Under the pieces are notes generated by a model. It was not told the DNA's origin. It was given only the letters and a program-made list of their open reading frames with translations, and made no database searches. Source: Ruminococcus sp. UBA7158 (GTDB lineage: Bacteria > Bacillota > Clostridia > Oscillospirales > Ruminococcaceae). Taken from it: a stretch of DNA of 64,000 nucleotides. A program made the position numbers and the translations under genes. How positions within the stretch are numbered: the stretch's first letter is position 1; the number at the start of each line of letters is the position of its first letter. Where the stretch lies: NCBI GenBank assembly GCA_002491605.1, contig DKWG01000008.1, forward strand, positions 52,878-116,877, in the 5' to 3' direction. Below are positions 1-8,902 of this stretch, in pieces.

Positions 1-603
1 GCTGCCGTCGGTTCGCTGACGCAAAACCTCATCCCTGACCGAAGCGAGATATTTATCCCCGATATCGATTCAAACGCCGTCGACAATCCTGTGACAAATG
101 TCGAAAAGGATAATCTCGATGCGCCGACTGTCGTCACACCCGAAGCACCTGCTCAGGATGTAACCAACGAGCTTCAAGCCTTATTCTATGAGCAGGCAAA
201 GATGATGCCGGTATCGGGAGACATCCTCACCGAGTTTTCGTGGGGCGAGCTTGTCAAGTCAACGGGCGGTGTTTGGAAGACTCACGACGGTGTAGACATC
301 TCTGCGGACGCAGGGACAAGCGTTAAGTCTATGACCGCAGGAACTGTCAAGGAAATCTACAGCGATACGCTCTGGGGCAACTGTGTTGTCATCGACCATG
401 GTGAAACCGTCATCGGCTGCTATTACGGTCTGTCGCCCGACATCAGCGTCAACATCGGAGACAGCGTCAGCGCCGGAACCGTTATAGGAACAGTAGGCAA
501 TACGGCAGATATCGAATCCGACCTCGGCTCACACCTGCACTTTGCAGTCAAGCACCAAGGCGCATGGGTTGACCCGATATCCTATATTGAACCGATGAAA
601 TAA
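1..603 (+). CDS. M23 (LytM) metallopeptidase, SpoIIQ-like, 5'-truncated
   Basis: The frame is open from base 1 and ends in TAA at 601-603, so the N-terminus lies outside the window; the GTG at 91 is not needed as a start. The visible 200 residues end in a LytM/peptidase M23 domain. The zinc motif HxxxD is present (HDGVD, near residue 97 of the GTG-based protein count minus the leader) and so is the HxH motif (HLH near the end), so the site looks intact, as in clostridial SpoIIQ. The family cleaves peptidoglycan cross-bridges or, as SpoIIQ, forms the forespore side of the SpoIIQ-SpoIIIAH channel. The short domain with a low-complexity Asp/Pro/Glu linker before it fits SpoIIQ-like architecture. 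The identity as SpoIIQ rather than another LytM factor is inferred; the transmembrane N-terminus cannot be seen. A strong hairpin follows at 664-701. Confidence 0.75.
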   Translation, partial: AAVGSLTQNLIPDRSEIFIPDIDSNAVDNPVTNVEKDNLDAPTVVTPEAPAQDVTNELQALFYEQAKMMPVSGDILTEFSWGELVKSTGGVWKTHDGVDISADAGTSVKSMTAGTVKEIYSDTLWGNCVVIDHGETVIGCYYGLSPDISVNIGDSVSAGTVIGTVGNTADIESDLGSHLHFAVKHQGAWVDPISYIEPMK

Positions 604-663
604 TGTCGGCATCAGACTGTAGACCTTACTACAGCTTGACGGGAAAGCAGCATAGCGCTGTGA

Positions 664-701
664 AAAAAATCTCTCCGAGTTAATTCTCGAAGAGATTTTT
701 T
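664..701. terminator. Bidirectional intrinsic terminator
   Basis: An 11-bp stem AAAAAATCTCT/AGAGATTTTTT, extended past one mismatch by CGAG/CTCG, with loop TTAATT. It has T runs on both sides and lies between convergent genes (M23 gene on +, FakA-like gene on -), so it can serve both. Confidence 0.85.
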
Positions 702-706
702 AGCTT

Positions 707-958
707 TCATCCTTTAAGTCCTTTAGCCTGCCTTGACATATCCTCAATAACTATATCAAAGATTTCGCCCAAGGAAGCGCAATACTCAAGCACCTTCCAC
801 GGTTCGTTGGTGTGGTAATGCAGCTTTATAATGTCATCATCGCCTATTGCCAAAAGGCTGTCGCCTTGAAAATTCTCGGCGATATAGTCGTATATCTCAT
901 CCTCGTCAAGACCCTTGCCTTCAATTAACAGCTGTGTATCGTATTTATAGTCTATCAT
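707..958 (-). CDS. Stand-alone FakA/YloV C-terminal-type domain protein
   Basis: A small protein of about 83 residues that reads like the C-terminal part of FakA (YloV), the DAK-type fatty-acid kinase subunit. Landmarks are TQLLIEGKGLDEDEI, then GDSLLAIGDDDIIKLHYHTNEP and a final GEIFDIVIEDM. In FakA this domain follows the Dak phosphatase (DhaL) domain and contacts the DegV-like FakB; here it is alone, with no kinase domain nearby. The start chosen is ATG at 958, preceded by AGGA with 5-nt spacing; an in-frame GTG at 976 overlaps the stop of the upstream exporter (GTGA) and would add six residues. Its gene is translationally coupled to, and co-transcribed with, the exporter. Function unknown; recognition of the domain is from memory of FakA sequences. 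Confidence 0.7.
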   Translation of the reverse strand: MIDYKYDTQLLIEGKGLDEDEIYDYIAENFQGDSLLAIGDDDIIKLHYHTNEPWKVLEYCASLGEIFDIVIEDMSRQAKGLKG

Positions 959-972
959 ATAAATCCTGCCTT

Positions 973-1827
973 TCACATTACTAAATTTATAACCAAACCG
1001 CTCAACGCACCGATCGCATACAAAAGTACGGTTATGGCTATGTTTTCTTTAATATTTTTGTTGGTTTTAAAGAGAACGACAAGTCCGAGTCCTGCGCCTG
1101 TTGAAAGCCCTGCGACAACCGAGCCGAAGGACAAGCTGCCCGAGACGTACAGATTTGTCAATATAACAGACGCTGAGCAGTTAGGTATCAATCCGATAAG
1201 CGCCGCTAAAAACGGCTGAAAGACGCTGTCTGTCATCAAAATGGAGTTCAGTCTTTCCTCACCTAAAAGATTTATGGCAAAGCCGAGTGCAAGTGATACT
1301 ATGAAAAGGAAAATGAAGATCTGCACAGTATGCTTAAACGCTGAATATACTATTCCGTGATCCTCGCAGCCGCAGTTTTCGCATAAATCAGCATAAGGCT
1401 CGTTCTCCTCGTTGCCCTTTTTGCGGAAGAACTTGAGCACTGCGTCGACTAAAAGTCCGGCCAAAACAGCTATGACAAGCTTCGCCAAAATCAGCCGCCA
1501 AACATATTTAACACTCTGTGGGTTAGACAAAAGAATAGGTATTGCCTCGTCGCTCGTCGCTATATAAACAGCTATTAATGTTCCGAGGCTGACTAATCTT
1601 CCCGAAAACAAATTAGTTATCGCAACGGAAAAGCCGCACTGTGGAATGCAGCCGAACGCCGCACCCCCCACAGGACCGAACGGTCCCAAACGCCTGAGCG
1701 CAGCGGCAAACTTGTCCGACGCCTTATGCTCTAAGTACTCAATCAGCAAATACACTCCGAATAAAAACGGAAGCATTTTCGCCGTGTCAAGCAGCGCGTC
1801 TAAAAATATATCTATAACTAAATCCAT
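973..1827 (-). CDS. ArsP_2-type multi-TM putative heavy-metal/organoarsenical exporter
   Basis: A 284-residue polytopic membrane protein with two related halves. Each half carries a conserved Pro-Asn/Gln-Cys helix break: FGCIPQCGFSVAITNLFSG at about residues 58-76 and IGLIPNCSASVILTNLYVSG at about 212-231. These PxC repeats and the Cys-rich central loop (LCENCGCEDHG, about 147-157) match the family Pfam calls ArsP_2, putative ten-TM metal exporters (family knowledge). The loop cysteines may bind metal (inference). The gene has a near-perfect promoter at 1970-1999 and a good ribosome site (AAGGA, 6 nt before ATG 1827). It overlaps the FakA-like gene downstream. The substrate cannot be read from sequence. 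Confidence 0.72.
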   Translation of the reverse strand: MDLVIDIFLDALLDTAKMLPFLFGVYLLIEYLEHKASDKFAAALRRLGPFGPVGGAAFGCIPQCGFSVAITNLFSGRLVSLGTLIAVYIATSDEAIPILLSNPQSVKYVWRLILAKLVIAVLAGLLVDAVLKFFRKKGNEENEPYADLCENCGCEDHGIVYSAFKHTVQIFIFLFIVSLALGFAINLLGEERLNSILMTDSVFQPFLAALIGLIPNCSASVILTNLYVSGSLSFGSVVAGLSTGAGLGLVVLFKTNKNIKENIAITVLLYAIGALSGLVINLVM

Positions 1828-1969
1828 ACAGTTCCTTTCCCATGCAGTATAAAATAAATTACATCATCATGCTCAAAAAGCTTTGCAAACACATCGGTCA
1901 TATATCGGCTGATTTTTGACGCCGCCCTAAGCTAAAATCAATATTATACCGCACACAATGAATAAAGCT

Positions 1970-1999
1970 ATTATAATTCGCAAACAGTGCCTGTGTCAA
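1970..1999 (-). promoter_or_regulatory. Sigma-A promoter of the exporter gene
   Basis: On the minus strand TTGACA, 18-nt spacer, TATAAT; expected start near 1963, giving a leader of about 135 nt. Its -35 box is only one base from the -35 box of the divergent maf promoter. Confidence 0.75.
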
Positions 2000-2000
2000 G

Positions 2001-2029
2001 TTGATTTTGAGATAAGTTTGTGCTAAAAT
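2001..2029 (+). promoter_or_regulatory. Sigma-A promoter of the maf operon
   Basis: TTGATT, 17-nt spacer, TAAAAT with an extended -10 (TGC before TAAAAT). The predicted start near 2036 leaves a very short leader whose first bases are the ribosome site AAAGGA (2037-2042). Confidence 0.65.
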
Positions 2030-2050
2030 ATCCATGAAAGGACGATGAGT

Positions 2051-2629
2051 ATGGAAAGCTTAACCATTATATTGGCGTCGCAGTCACCGAGAAGGCGTGA
2101 GCTGCTGAAATATATAACAGACGACTTCACGGTCATTAAACCGAGCTGTGATGAAATTTTGCCGGACGGCATAGGCATTTTTGACTCAGCCGAGCATTTG
2201 GCGGTTAAAAAGGCTCTTTGCGTTGCTGAAGGCAACAAGGACTCTTTAGTCATTGGCTGTGATACTGTTGTAATAATAGACGGTGCTGTTTTGGGCAAGC
2301 CAAAGGATGAAGCCGAAGCGTTTTTAATGCTGAGGGCATTGTCAGGAAAAACGCACATGGTTGTCAGCGGCGTATGCCTGTCGTATAAAGGAAGGACTCT
2401 GTCGTTTTCGCAAAAAACATCGGTTACATTTTATGAGCTTTCAGACAGCGAGATTCTAAGCTATATAAGCTCCTGCCGACCGCTTGATAAAGCCGGAGCA
2501 TACGGCATTCAGGACAAGGGCGCACTGTTTGTCAAGGAGATATCCGGCGACTACTACAATATAGTGGGCTTTCCCATTGCAAGGCTCAGTCGTGAAATAA
2601 AAAAGCTTATAGAGCTTTGCGGAGGTTGA
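2051..2629 (+). CDS. maf: Maf nucleoside-triphosphate pyrophosphatase
   Basis: A 192-residue Maf/HAM1-fold enzyme that hydrolyses non-canonical or methylated NTPs (dTTP/UTP type) to the monophosphate and PPi. The N-terminal signature LASQSPRRRELL and the catalytic loop IGCDTVV are both seen, and length is normal for the family. The longest frame starts at ATG 2045, only 2 nt after AAAGGA; ATG 2051 has an 8-nt spacing and gives the usual short Maf N-terminus, so I chose it. First gene of a three-gene operon with an unknown small gene and a lipid kinase. Maf proteins are linked to septum inhibition in Bacillus, but here only the enzymatic assignment is safe. Confidence 0.93.
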   Translation: MESLTIILASQSPRRRELLKYITDDFTVIKPSCDEILPDGIGIFDSAEHLAVKKALCVAEGNKDSLVIGCDTVVIIDGAVLGKPKDEAEAFLMLRALSGKTHMVVSGVCLSYKGRTLSFSQKTSVTFYELSDSEILSYISSCRPLDKAGAYGIQDKGALFVKEISGDYYNIVGFPIARLSREIKKLIELCGG

Positions 2630-2635
2630 GTATTT

Positions 2636-2950
2636 ATGGCACTGTTTAAGAAAAAGGACAAATACGCACTATCCAAAAAGGAGCTTGCCCGATTCGACGG
2701 AAAGCCGCTTCAATACGCAGTAGAACGTGTCGACGGCGTAGAAAGAATCTTGGGCAAGAACGGAGGAATAGCCGTTTTAAACGACGTTATAGTCGTCATG
2801 TGCGAGGCTCATGAGGTGTTCAGATGCAGAATCGAAGGCTCTGTCGTGGCTGAGCTTTTAAGCGGAAACGGTGTTGAAATAAGCGGAACAGACGACTACA
2901 GCGGTGAAAAGCGGTATGTTATTGCTCATTACTCTTACTATCGAAAATAA
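2636..2950 (+). CDS. Conserved-looking small protein of unknown function
   Basis: A 104-residue soluble protein starting at ATG 2636, six bases after the maf stop, with GGAGG inside the end of maf (about 11 nt before the ATG). It is rich in charged residues at the N-terminus (FKKKDKYALSKKELARF) and then has alternating hydrophobic strands (GGIAVLNDVIVVMCEAHEVFRC) that suggest a small beta domain. I recognise no family. Tight spacing between maf and the lipid kinase and use of the same codon style argue for a real gene. Confidence 0.7.
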   Translation: MALFKKKDKYALSKKELARFDGKPLQYAVERVDGVERILGKNGGIAVLNDVIVVMCEAHEVFRCRIEGSVVAELLSGNGVEISGTDDYSGEKRYVIAHYSYYRK

Positions 2951-2971
2951 CTCATCAAAAGGATATTCTAT

Positions 2972-3922
2972 ATGAACAAGAAGCTTTTATTTATATATAA
3001 CCCCAATTCCGGTAAGCAGATGATATCAAAGAAGCTTGCAGATATCGTAGACCTATATACAAAGCTTGGCTACGACGTCACCTGTCATCCAACTCAGGCA
3101 AGGTGCGACTGCATGAACACTGTCGCAGAATCCTGCCGTTTATACGATAAGCTGGTCATATCCGGCGGAGACGGAACGTTAAACGAAGCTGTAAACGGAA
3201 TGATGAGTGCCGGCTTCGACGGCAATTTCGGCTACATTCCCTGCGGCTCTACAAACGACTTTTCCCACTCAGTCGGCATACCGACAAAAATCATGACCGC
3301 CGCCGAGACTGCCATAAGCGGTATCCCCTTCCGCTGCGACATGGGTCGGCTTCAGGAACGGTATTTTACCTACGTCGCAGGCTTCGGAACACTTACCGAG
3401 GTTTCCTACAGCACCCCTCAGGATGTAAAAAACAGTCTCGGCTTTGCTGCGTATATATTAGAGGGAATAGCGGCCCTTCCCACAATAACCTCCTTTAAAA
3501 TCAGCTTTGAATCCGAAGAGCGCTGCGGTCAGGGCGAGTATTTGCTCGGTCTTATCACCAACACAGTGCACGTCGCAGGCTTTAAAAGTCTTATTTCCGA
3601 CAGCGTTATGCTCGACGACGGTCTTTTTGAGGTTCTGTTAGTCAGAAAGCCCAAAAACGCCGCCGACTTAAACAAAATCATAGCCGCTGTTCTCAAGAAG
3701 GAATACGACAATGAATTTATCGACTGCTTTAAAACGTCTAAGATTACTATAAGGTCGGAAGCCCCCTTGGCTTGGACGTTGGATGGCGAAAACGGCGGAG
3801 AACACACCGTTTCAGTCATAGAAAACTTTCCCAGAGCATTGGGCGTTATGGTGGCAAAACCAAAAACAGCTTCGGACGCTGGAACTAATGCTGATACTAA
3901 TACCGATTCTGATTTAAAGTAA
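2972..3922 (+). CDS. Diacylglycerol/lipid kinase, DagK catalytic family (YegS/BmrU type)
   Basis: A 316-residue protein with the two hallmarks of this family: the N-terminal IYNPNSGK and the nucleotide loop SGGDGTLNEAVNG at about residues 63-75; PCGSTNDFSHS follows at about 89-99 (the family's GTxNDFA region, here GSTND). The family phosphorylates diacylglycerol or related lipids at the inner membrane face and feeds phosphatidic acid back to phospholipid synthesis. ATG 2972 has AAGGA eight nt upstream. The last 20 residues are a low-complexity Thr/Asn/Asp tail not typical of the enzyme. Last gene of the maf operon, followed by a terminator at 3949-3987. Confidence 0.88.
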   Translation: MNKKLLFIYNPNSGKQMISKKLADIVDLYTKLGYDVTCHPTQARCDCMNTVAESCRLYDKLVISGGDGTLNEAVNGMMSAGFDGNFGYIPCGSTNDFSHSVGIPTKIMTAAETAISGIPFRCDMGRLQERYFTYVAGFGTLTEVSYSTPQDVKNSLGFAAYILEGIAALPTITSFKISFESEERCGQGEYLLGLITNTVHVAGFKSLISDSVMLDDGLFEVLLVRKPKNAADLNKIIAAVLKKEYDNEFIDCFKTSKITIRSEAPLAWTLDGENGGEHTVSVIENFPRALGVMVAKPKTASDAGTNADTNTDSDLK

Positions 3923-3948
3923 ACTGCTGAAATATAACAGCCGAAAAG

Positions 3949-3987
3949 TCCGCCGCAAAATCTGCGTTAATGCGATTTTGCGGCGGA
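3949..3987. terminator. Bidirectional intrinsic terminator
   Basis: Perfect 14-bp stem (TCCGCCGCAAAATC with its complement) around an 11-nt loop, then TTTTATT on +; the minus side reads ACTTTTC. It separates the convergent lipid kinase and spermidine-synthase-like genes. Its core is repeated at 12777-12817. Confidence 0.85.
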
Positions 3988-4020
3988 TTTTATTGGATAA
4001 TTTATAATTGATGAACGGTG

Positions 4021-5607
4021 CTACCCCTCAACCAGCATATCATAAAGCTCCTTAATCCCCTTGCCCTCAATCATTTTCTTCATATCGTCAAGCTCCTCGG
4101 ACACCATTTCATCCAAAGCACGCATACTCAAAAGCTCTACCGGTGCTTTATCGTCCGTCAGAATATAATCGGATTTTTCAACCGCTTCACAGTCACGCTG
4201 TACTCTTGACATAAAGCTTCTCAAGCGTATGTCCTCAATGCTGTCGAGCTTTTCTTCGAGCCGGAGCTTGCAGTCAAAGTCATTTGAGGCAAAAAGCACA
4301 AGGTTATCGCCGGCTCTGACGGTATAAACGTTTTCAAAAACGTTTGAAACCGTTCCTATAATGTAGTCGTTTATTCCGCCCTCATCGCTTGTGAACATAT
4401 TCATGTTTAAAGTTAAAACGCCGTCCTGATTGAGATGGTTTTTGACCTCGGTGAAGAACTCTACGCTCGACATCTGAAACGGTATCGTTATGTCCTGATA
4501 AGCGTCGACGGCTATGACGTCGTATTTCCTGTCGGTTCGGGCGATAAACGCTCTGCCGTCCTCGGCGTAAGTATTAACGCATTCGGGAAGCGAAAAATAT
4601 TCATGTGACAAATCTATAATGCTTTGGTCTATCTCAACGCCGTCAATATCCTTAAGACCGAAATAGTAGTCGCACTGGGAAGCATATGTCCCTGTTCCCA
4701 AGCCTAAGATGAGCACGGATACGTCATCATTTTCTCCTGCGCCTGTCATGACAGCTCCTGCTAACTGGTAGTCGTAAAACATACCTGTCAGCCCCGGCTC
4801 CTTATTCTTTATCGACTGCACTCCGAACAGCACGTTTGTCGAAAATATAAGCGAATCGTCGGAGTCCTCAACCCTTAGGTAGTTGTATATCGACTCTCCT
4901 TCATATACGATGTTGTCAGCCCAAAACGCCGTACCTATATTGCTCGACGCAAGACCGATAACAAGCGCAATCGCCGTTACTGCCGAGCAAACCGCCCTTT
5001 TCTTCTTGCGAAAAAAGAAGTAGGCAAGGCAAACGGCATAGAGTACAGAAGCAAATATTATAAACGTCATAGACGTTCCGACATATGGAATTGTCACAAA
5101 CGTGGGCAAAAACGTTCCTATAATCGAGCCTATTGTATTGCAGGCTTCAATTATGCCGCAGGTTCTGCCGTTTTCCTCAAGGTTTGAAACGGCGTATTTG
5201 ACTAAGTTTGGCGTAACCATTCCCATCACCATCAACGGGAACACGAATACAAGAATAGCGCTGACGAATGCCGCAACAACAAGGTAGTTTTTTGTGACAA
5301 ACAGAGCCAAAACCAGTGCCGTTCCCGATATTATAAACTTACCGAACAGCGGTATGAGCATTGTCCATGTCGCCGCCGCAAAAAGCCATATGAAAAGCCT
5401 GTCCGGTGTTTTATGCTTATCTGCCATTCGTCCGCCTATAACGTTTCCCAAAGCCATGGCTATCATTATAGTTCCTATAATTATCGTCCAAACTATCTGC
5501 GAGGACGAAAAATAAGGTGCCATAAGCCTTGAAGCACCAAGCTCTATAGCCATGACCGACAGTCCGGTTATAAACGCAGTTAAGTAAAATAACAGCTTGC
5601 TTTTCAT
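4021..5607 (-). CDS. Membrane protein fused to spermidine-synthase-like methyltransferase domain
   Basis: About 528 residues. The first 215 or so form seven or eight membrane helices (starting KSKLLFYLTAFITGLSVMAIELGASRLMAPYFSS, the usual opening of these fusions), followed by a Rossmann domain. The SAM-type loop LGLGTG, the acidic GVEID, the DGRAF turn and DAYQD are visible, at about residues 290-400. The family resembles SpeE but usually lacks proof of spermidine synthase activity; here no clear DxxDP catalytic pair is seen, so I would not call it a polyamine enzyme. ATG 5607 puts a membrane helix at the start; the longer frame begins at GTG 5655 and adds a charged stretch without a ribosome site. 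Separated from the upstream sugar kinase by a terminator. Confidence 0.78.
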   Translation of the reverse strand: MKSKLLFYLTAFITGLSVMAIELGASRLMAPYFSSSQIVWTIIIGTIMIAMALGNVIGGRMADKHKTPDRLFIWLFAAATWTMLIPLFGKFIISGTALVLALFVTKNYLVVAAFVSAILVFVFPLMVMGMVTPNLVKYAVSNLEENGRTCGIIEACNTIGSIIGTFLPTFVTIPYVGTSMTFIIFASVLYAVCLAYFFFRKKKRAVCSAVTAIALVIGLASSNIGTAFWADNIVYEGESIYNYLRVEDSDDSLIFSTNVLFGVQSIKNKEPGLTGMFYDYQLAGAVMTGAGENDDVSVLILGLGTGTYASQCDYYFGLKDIDGVEIDQSIIDLSHEYFSLPECVNTYAEDGRAFIARTDRKYDVIAVDAYQDITIPFQMSSVEFFTEVKNHLNQDGVLTLNMNMFTSDEGGINDYIIGTVSNVFENVYTVRAGDNLVLFASNDFDCKLRLEEKLDSIEDIRLRSFMSRVQRDCEAVEKSDYILTDDKAPVELLSMRALDEMVSEELDDMKKMIEGKGIKELYDMLVEG

Positions 5608-5677
5608 TTTATGATCTTTCCTTTCCCGATTGTCCGACACTTTTTGACGCCGCACAGTTTTTTATGTAAAAACAGCT

Positions 5678-5705
5678 TTCCGCCGCAGTCAAAACTGCGG
5701 CGGAA
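5678..5705 (-). terminator. Terminator of the FGGY kinase gene
   Basis: A 12-bp perfect stem TTCCGCCGCAGT with complement, 4-nt loop; on the minus strand it is followed by GCTGTTTTTAC. Lies 22 bases after the kinase stop. Confidence 0.8.
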
Positions 5706-5727
5706 TTATCAGCAAGATTTACTTTAA

Positions 5728-7302
5728 TTAAAAGCTTTCAACAGCTGCCTTTTCAGCAGGGAGCATTCTCTTGTAGCGCTCGATGTAAGCGTTGAAGCCT
5801 GCAACGTCACTCTCAGCCGGAGCTTCTGTTATAGACTCCATGCCGGCAAATACCTTGTTGTCGAGGTAATCAGCCAAGGACTCGTTTTCGCCCTTGAGAC
5901 ACATATACTGAGCAAGAACTGCCATGCCCCAGGCTCCGCCCTCACCTGCTGTCTCCATAACGGAAACAGGAGTGTTCATAGCGGCAGCTAAAAGCTTCTG
6001 ACCGACACCCTTGGTCTTGAAGTATCCGCCGTGACCTAAAACCTTGTCTATCTCGACATTTTCAGAGAGAAGTATATCCATGCCTATTTTAAGGGTTGCA
6101 AGAGCTGAGAAGAGGTTGTTTCTTATGAGGTTAGAAAGTGTGAAGCTTGATTCGGGGCTTCTCAAGAGCATGGGTCTGCCCTCTTCAAAGTGGGTTATAT
6201 GCTCACCTGAGAAGTAGTTGCAGGAAACCATACCGCCGCAGTCGGAGTCGCCGTTCATAGCGTTCATCAAAAGCATATCATAAAGAGCAGGCTTTTTGAT
6301 CGGGTGACCCGAAAGCTCGGCGAACTCGGCAAATATTCTCATCCAAGCGTCCAAGTCGGTTGAGCAGTTGTTGCAGTGAACCATTGCAACCGGCATACCG
6401 TCGGGAGTAGTTACCATATCAATCTCGGGATGAAGCTTTGAAAGAGCCTTGTCTAAGACTATCATCGCAAATACGGATGTACCTGCTGAAACATTACCTG
6501 TTCTGACTCTTACGCTGTTTGTAGCGGTCATGCCGGTTCCTGCGTCTCCCTCAGGGGGACACAAAGCTATTCCTGCCTTTAAGGTGCCTGTCGGGTCGAT
6601 AAACTTAGCTCCGTCCTCTGTCAAATGTCCTGCACATTCGCCTGCTGTGGCTACCTCCGGCAAAACATCGCCCAAGGTCCAGCCAAAGCTATGGTCTGCG
6701 ATAAGCTTATCAAACTTTTGCATCATTTCAGCGTCGAACTTGCCTGTTGTTGAATCAATCGGGAACATACCCGAAGCCTCGCCGACGCCCAAAATCTTCT
6801 TTCCTGTGAGCATATAGTGGATGTATCCTGCCAATGTCAAAACATAGCTGATATCCTTAACGTGCTCCTCACCGTTTAAGATTGCCTGATAGAGGTGAGC
6901 AATGCTCCAACGCTGAGGAATATTGAAGCCAAAAAGCTCGGTAAGCTTTGCGCTTGCCTCGCCTGTTATTGTGTTTCTCCAGGTTCTGAACGGTACTAAA
7001 AGCTTTCCGTCCTTATCGAAAGCCATATAGCCGTGCATCATTGCACTGAAGCCCATTGCGCCGACAGTTGTAAGCGGTTCGCCGTATTTTTCATTAAAGT
7101 CGGCAGCGAGCTTTGCATATGCGTCCTGCAAGCCGCCCTTAATATCCTCAAGGGAGTAAGTCCAAACGCCGTTTTCAAGGCGGTTTTCCCAATCATGTGC
7201 GCCTGAAGCAATTACTGCGCTTTTATCATCGACAAGTATAGCCTTTATTCTTGTCGAACCGAATTCTATTCCTAAGTAAGTTTTAGTCTGACAAATATTC
7301 AT
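5728..7302 (-). CDS. FGGY-family carbohydrate kinase (pentulose/hexulose kinase)
   Basis: A 524-residue FGGY kinase, the usual length of the family. The N-terminal phosphate loop [13 protein letters not shown] (residues 10-22), the central [25 protein letters not shown] (about 253-277) and the C-terminal adenosine region [19 protein letters not shown] (about 426-444) are seen. It phosphorylates a keto-sugar in the cytoplasm; xylulose or ribulose is likely given the surrounding hemicellulases, but substrate cannot be decided from sequence. The gene stands alone, with a perfect-consensus promoter (7339-7367) and its own terminator, and no isomerase or transporter beside it. ATG 7302 is used; a ribosome site AAAGGA lies about 10 nt upstream. 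Confidence 0.85.
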   Translation of the reverse strand: MNICQTKTYLGIEFGSTRIKAILVDDKSAVIASGAHDWENRLENGVWTYSLEDIKGGLQDAYAKLAADFNEKYGEPLTTVGAMGFSAMMHGYMAFDKDGKLLVPFRTWRNTITGEASAKLTELFGFNIPQRWSIAHLYQAILNGEEHVKDISYVLTLAGYIHYMLTGKKILGVGEASGMFPIDSTTGKFDAEMMQKFDKLIADHSFGWTLGDVLPEVATAGECAGHLTEDGAKFIDPTGTLKAGIALCPPEGDAGTGMTATNSVRVRTGNVSAGTSVFAMIVLDKALSKLHPEIDMVTTPDGMPVAMVHCNNCSTDLDAWMRIFAEFAELSGHPIKKPALYDMLLMNAMNGDSDCGGMVSCNYFSGEHITHFEEGRPMLLRSPESSFTLSNLIRNNLFSALATLKIGMDILLSENVEIDKVLGHGGYFKTKGVGQKLLAAAMNTPVSVMETAGEGGAWGMAVLAQYMCLKGENESLADYLDNKVFAGMESITEAPAESDVAGFNAYIERYKRMLPAEKAAVESF

Positions 7303-7338
7303 AGTTAATTCGTCCTTTCACATTGAAGTATTGATTAA

Positions 7339-7367
7339 ATTATAACCGCTAAATAGATTATTGTCAA
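7339..7367 (-). promoter_or_regulatory. Perfect sigma-A promoter of the FGGY kinase
   Basis: Minus strand TTGACA, 17-nt spacer, TATAAT; start expected near 7332, about 30 nt before the ATG. The 313-bp divergent gap 7303-7615 also holds the murA promoter; between the two, an A/T-rich stretch shows no obvious operator. Confidence 0.82.
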
Positions 7368-7518
7368 GGAATGTAAAAGGATTTTGACACAAACTCCGTG
7401 TATCCGTGCAGCTTGCCGTTTTCATATTTTTATATAATTATATCGAAAAAAGCCACCTTATGACCTTCGTTGAGACAAAACAACCAAAAAACTTTTTTAT
7501 TTTGTAACGAAAATGTAA

Positions 7519-7547
7519 TTGTAATTTTGGTTAATATGTGATACAAT
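7519..7547 (+). promoter_or_regulatory. Promoter of murA
   Basis: TTGTAA, 17-nt spacer, TACAAT, with the extended -10 context TGTGATACAATA that recurs at other promoters in the window. Leader of about 60 nt. Confidence 0.6.
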
Positions 7548-7615
7548 AATTAAAATAAATTATGATAGAGTAAGTGCCCTATGCGAACAGGCTTAAGACA
7601 CTTTAGGAGATATAA

Positions 7616-8896
7616 ATGGATAAGTTTGTTATCAACGGCGGAAAGCCGCTTCATGGAGAAGTTTCAATAAGCGGCGCAAAAAACGCTGCTGTGGCTATAG
7701 TTGCGGCTACAATCCTTGCGGACGAGCCTGTTGTTTTAGAAAACGTCCCCGAGATAAGCGATATAAGCATCTGCTTAAAGATTCTCTACGAAATGGGCGC
7801 AAGCATAAAAATAATCGATAAAAACACCATGAGAATCGACACAAGGGGAATTTCAGACCCTGTTGTGCCGTATGAGCTTGCAAGGTCTATAAGAGCTTCA
7901 AGCTACTTTATGGGAACTCTCCTTGGAAGATTCAAAAGAGCCGACGTACCGCCTCCGGGCGGCTGCGACCTCGGCGACAGACCTATAGACCAGCATCTGA
8001 AGGCATTTTCTGCTTTGGGCGCAAAGCATTCGATAGACGGCGGCATTGTCAGCCTTCGAGCTGACGAGCTGATAGGTAACACATTTTTCTTCGATAAGTG
8101 CACAGTCGGCGGAACTATCAACGCTATATGCGCTTCTGTCAAGGCGAAGGGGCTTACCGTCATTGAAAACGCAGCAAAAGAGCCGCACATTGTCGACCTT
8201 GCAAACTTTTTAAACTCGATGGGCGCAAATATTATGGGAGCAGGTACTGACGTTATAAAGGTAAGAGGCGTTGATTTTCTCAAGGGAATAACCTACACCG
8301 TCATCCCCGACCAGATTGAAGCCGGCACATATATGGTTGCCGCCGCCGCCACAAAGGGCAACGTTTGGATTAAAAATGTCATTCCCAAGCACCTTGAGTC
8401 GATAACCGCCAAGCTTCGTGCAGTCGGTGCAACAGTTGAGGAGTTTGACGAAAGCGTTCATGTATATGTAGACGGTCCGCTTCTTAAAACGACTGTCAAA
8501 ACCCTGCCGCATCCCGGATTCCCTACTGATATGCAGCCGCAGTTTTCAACCCTTTTGACATCCGCCGAGGGGACAAGCATTGTAACCGACGATATATTCG
8601 ACAACCGCTTCCGCTATGTAAGCGAGCTGAGAAGAATGGGCGCCGAGATAACCGTTGAAGGCACAACAGCCGTCATACAGGGAGTTGAGAAGCTAACCGG
8701 AGCTACTGTAAGAGCGACCGATCTCAGAGCCGGAACAGCACTTGTAATCGCAGGACTGATGGCAAGCGGCACTACTGTAGTCGAAAACATATTCCACATC
8801 GAGCGCGGCTATGAGAATATAGACGCTAAGCTTAATTCCATCGGAGCAGATATAAAAAGAATGTCCGACTATGATATAACAAGAAAAATCGGATAA
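7616..8896 (+). CDS. murA: UDP-N-acetylglucosamine 1-carboxyvinyltransferase MurA
   Basis: A 426-residue EPSP-synthase-fold enzyme that transfers enolpyruvate from PEP to UDP-GlcNAc, the first committed step of peptidoglycan synthesis. The N-terminal INGGKPLHGEVSISGAKNAAV carries the conserved Lys and Asn, and the active-site loop reads PPPGGCDLGDRPIDQHL with the Cys (about residue 117) that fosfomycin alkylates, so the enzyme should be sensitive. ATG 7616 follows AGGAGA. Monocistronic or read through to walJ: a weak hairpin lies at 8903-8942. Many clostridia carry two MurA paralogues; only one is in this window. Confidence 0.96.
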   Translation: MDKFVINGGKPLHGEVSISGAKNAAVAIVAATILADEPVVLENVPEISDISICLKILYEMGASIKIIDKNTMRIDTRGISDPVVPYELARSIRASSYFMGTLLGRFKRADVPPPGGCDLGDRPIDQHLKAFSALGAKHSIDGGIVSLRADELIGNTFFFDKCTVGGTINAICASVKAKGLTVIENAAKEPHIVDLANFLNSMGANIMGAGTDVIKVRGVDFLKGITYTVIPDQIEAGTYMVAAAATKGNVWIKNVIPKHLESITAKLRAVGATVEEFDESVHVYVDGPLLKTTVKTLPHPGFPTDMQPQFSTLLTSAEGTSIVTDDIFDNRFRYVSELRRMGAEITVEGTTAVIQGVEKLTGATVRATDLRAGTALVIAGLMASGTTVVENIFHIERGYENIDAKLNSIGADIKRMSDYDITRKIG

Positions 8897-8902
8897 AATC
8901 TG

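Noticed and set aside
4021..5607. Calling the fusion protein a spermidine synthase
   Set aside because: The catalytic DxxDP-type residues are not seen and no polyamine genes are nearby; only the fold is supported.
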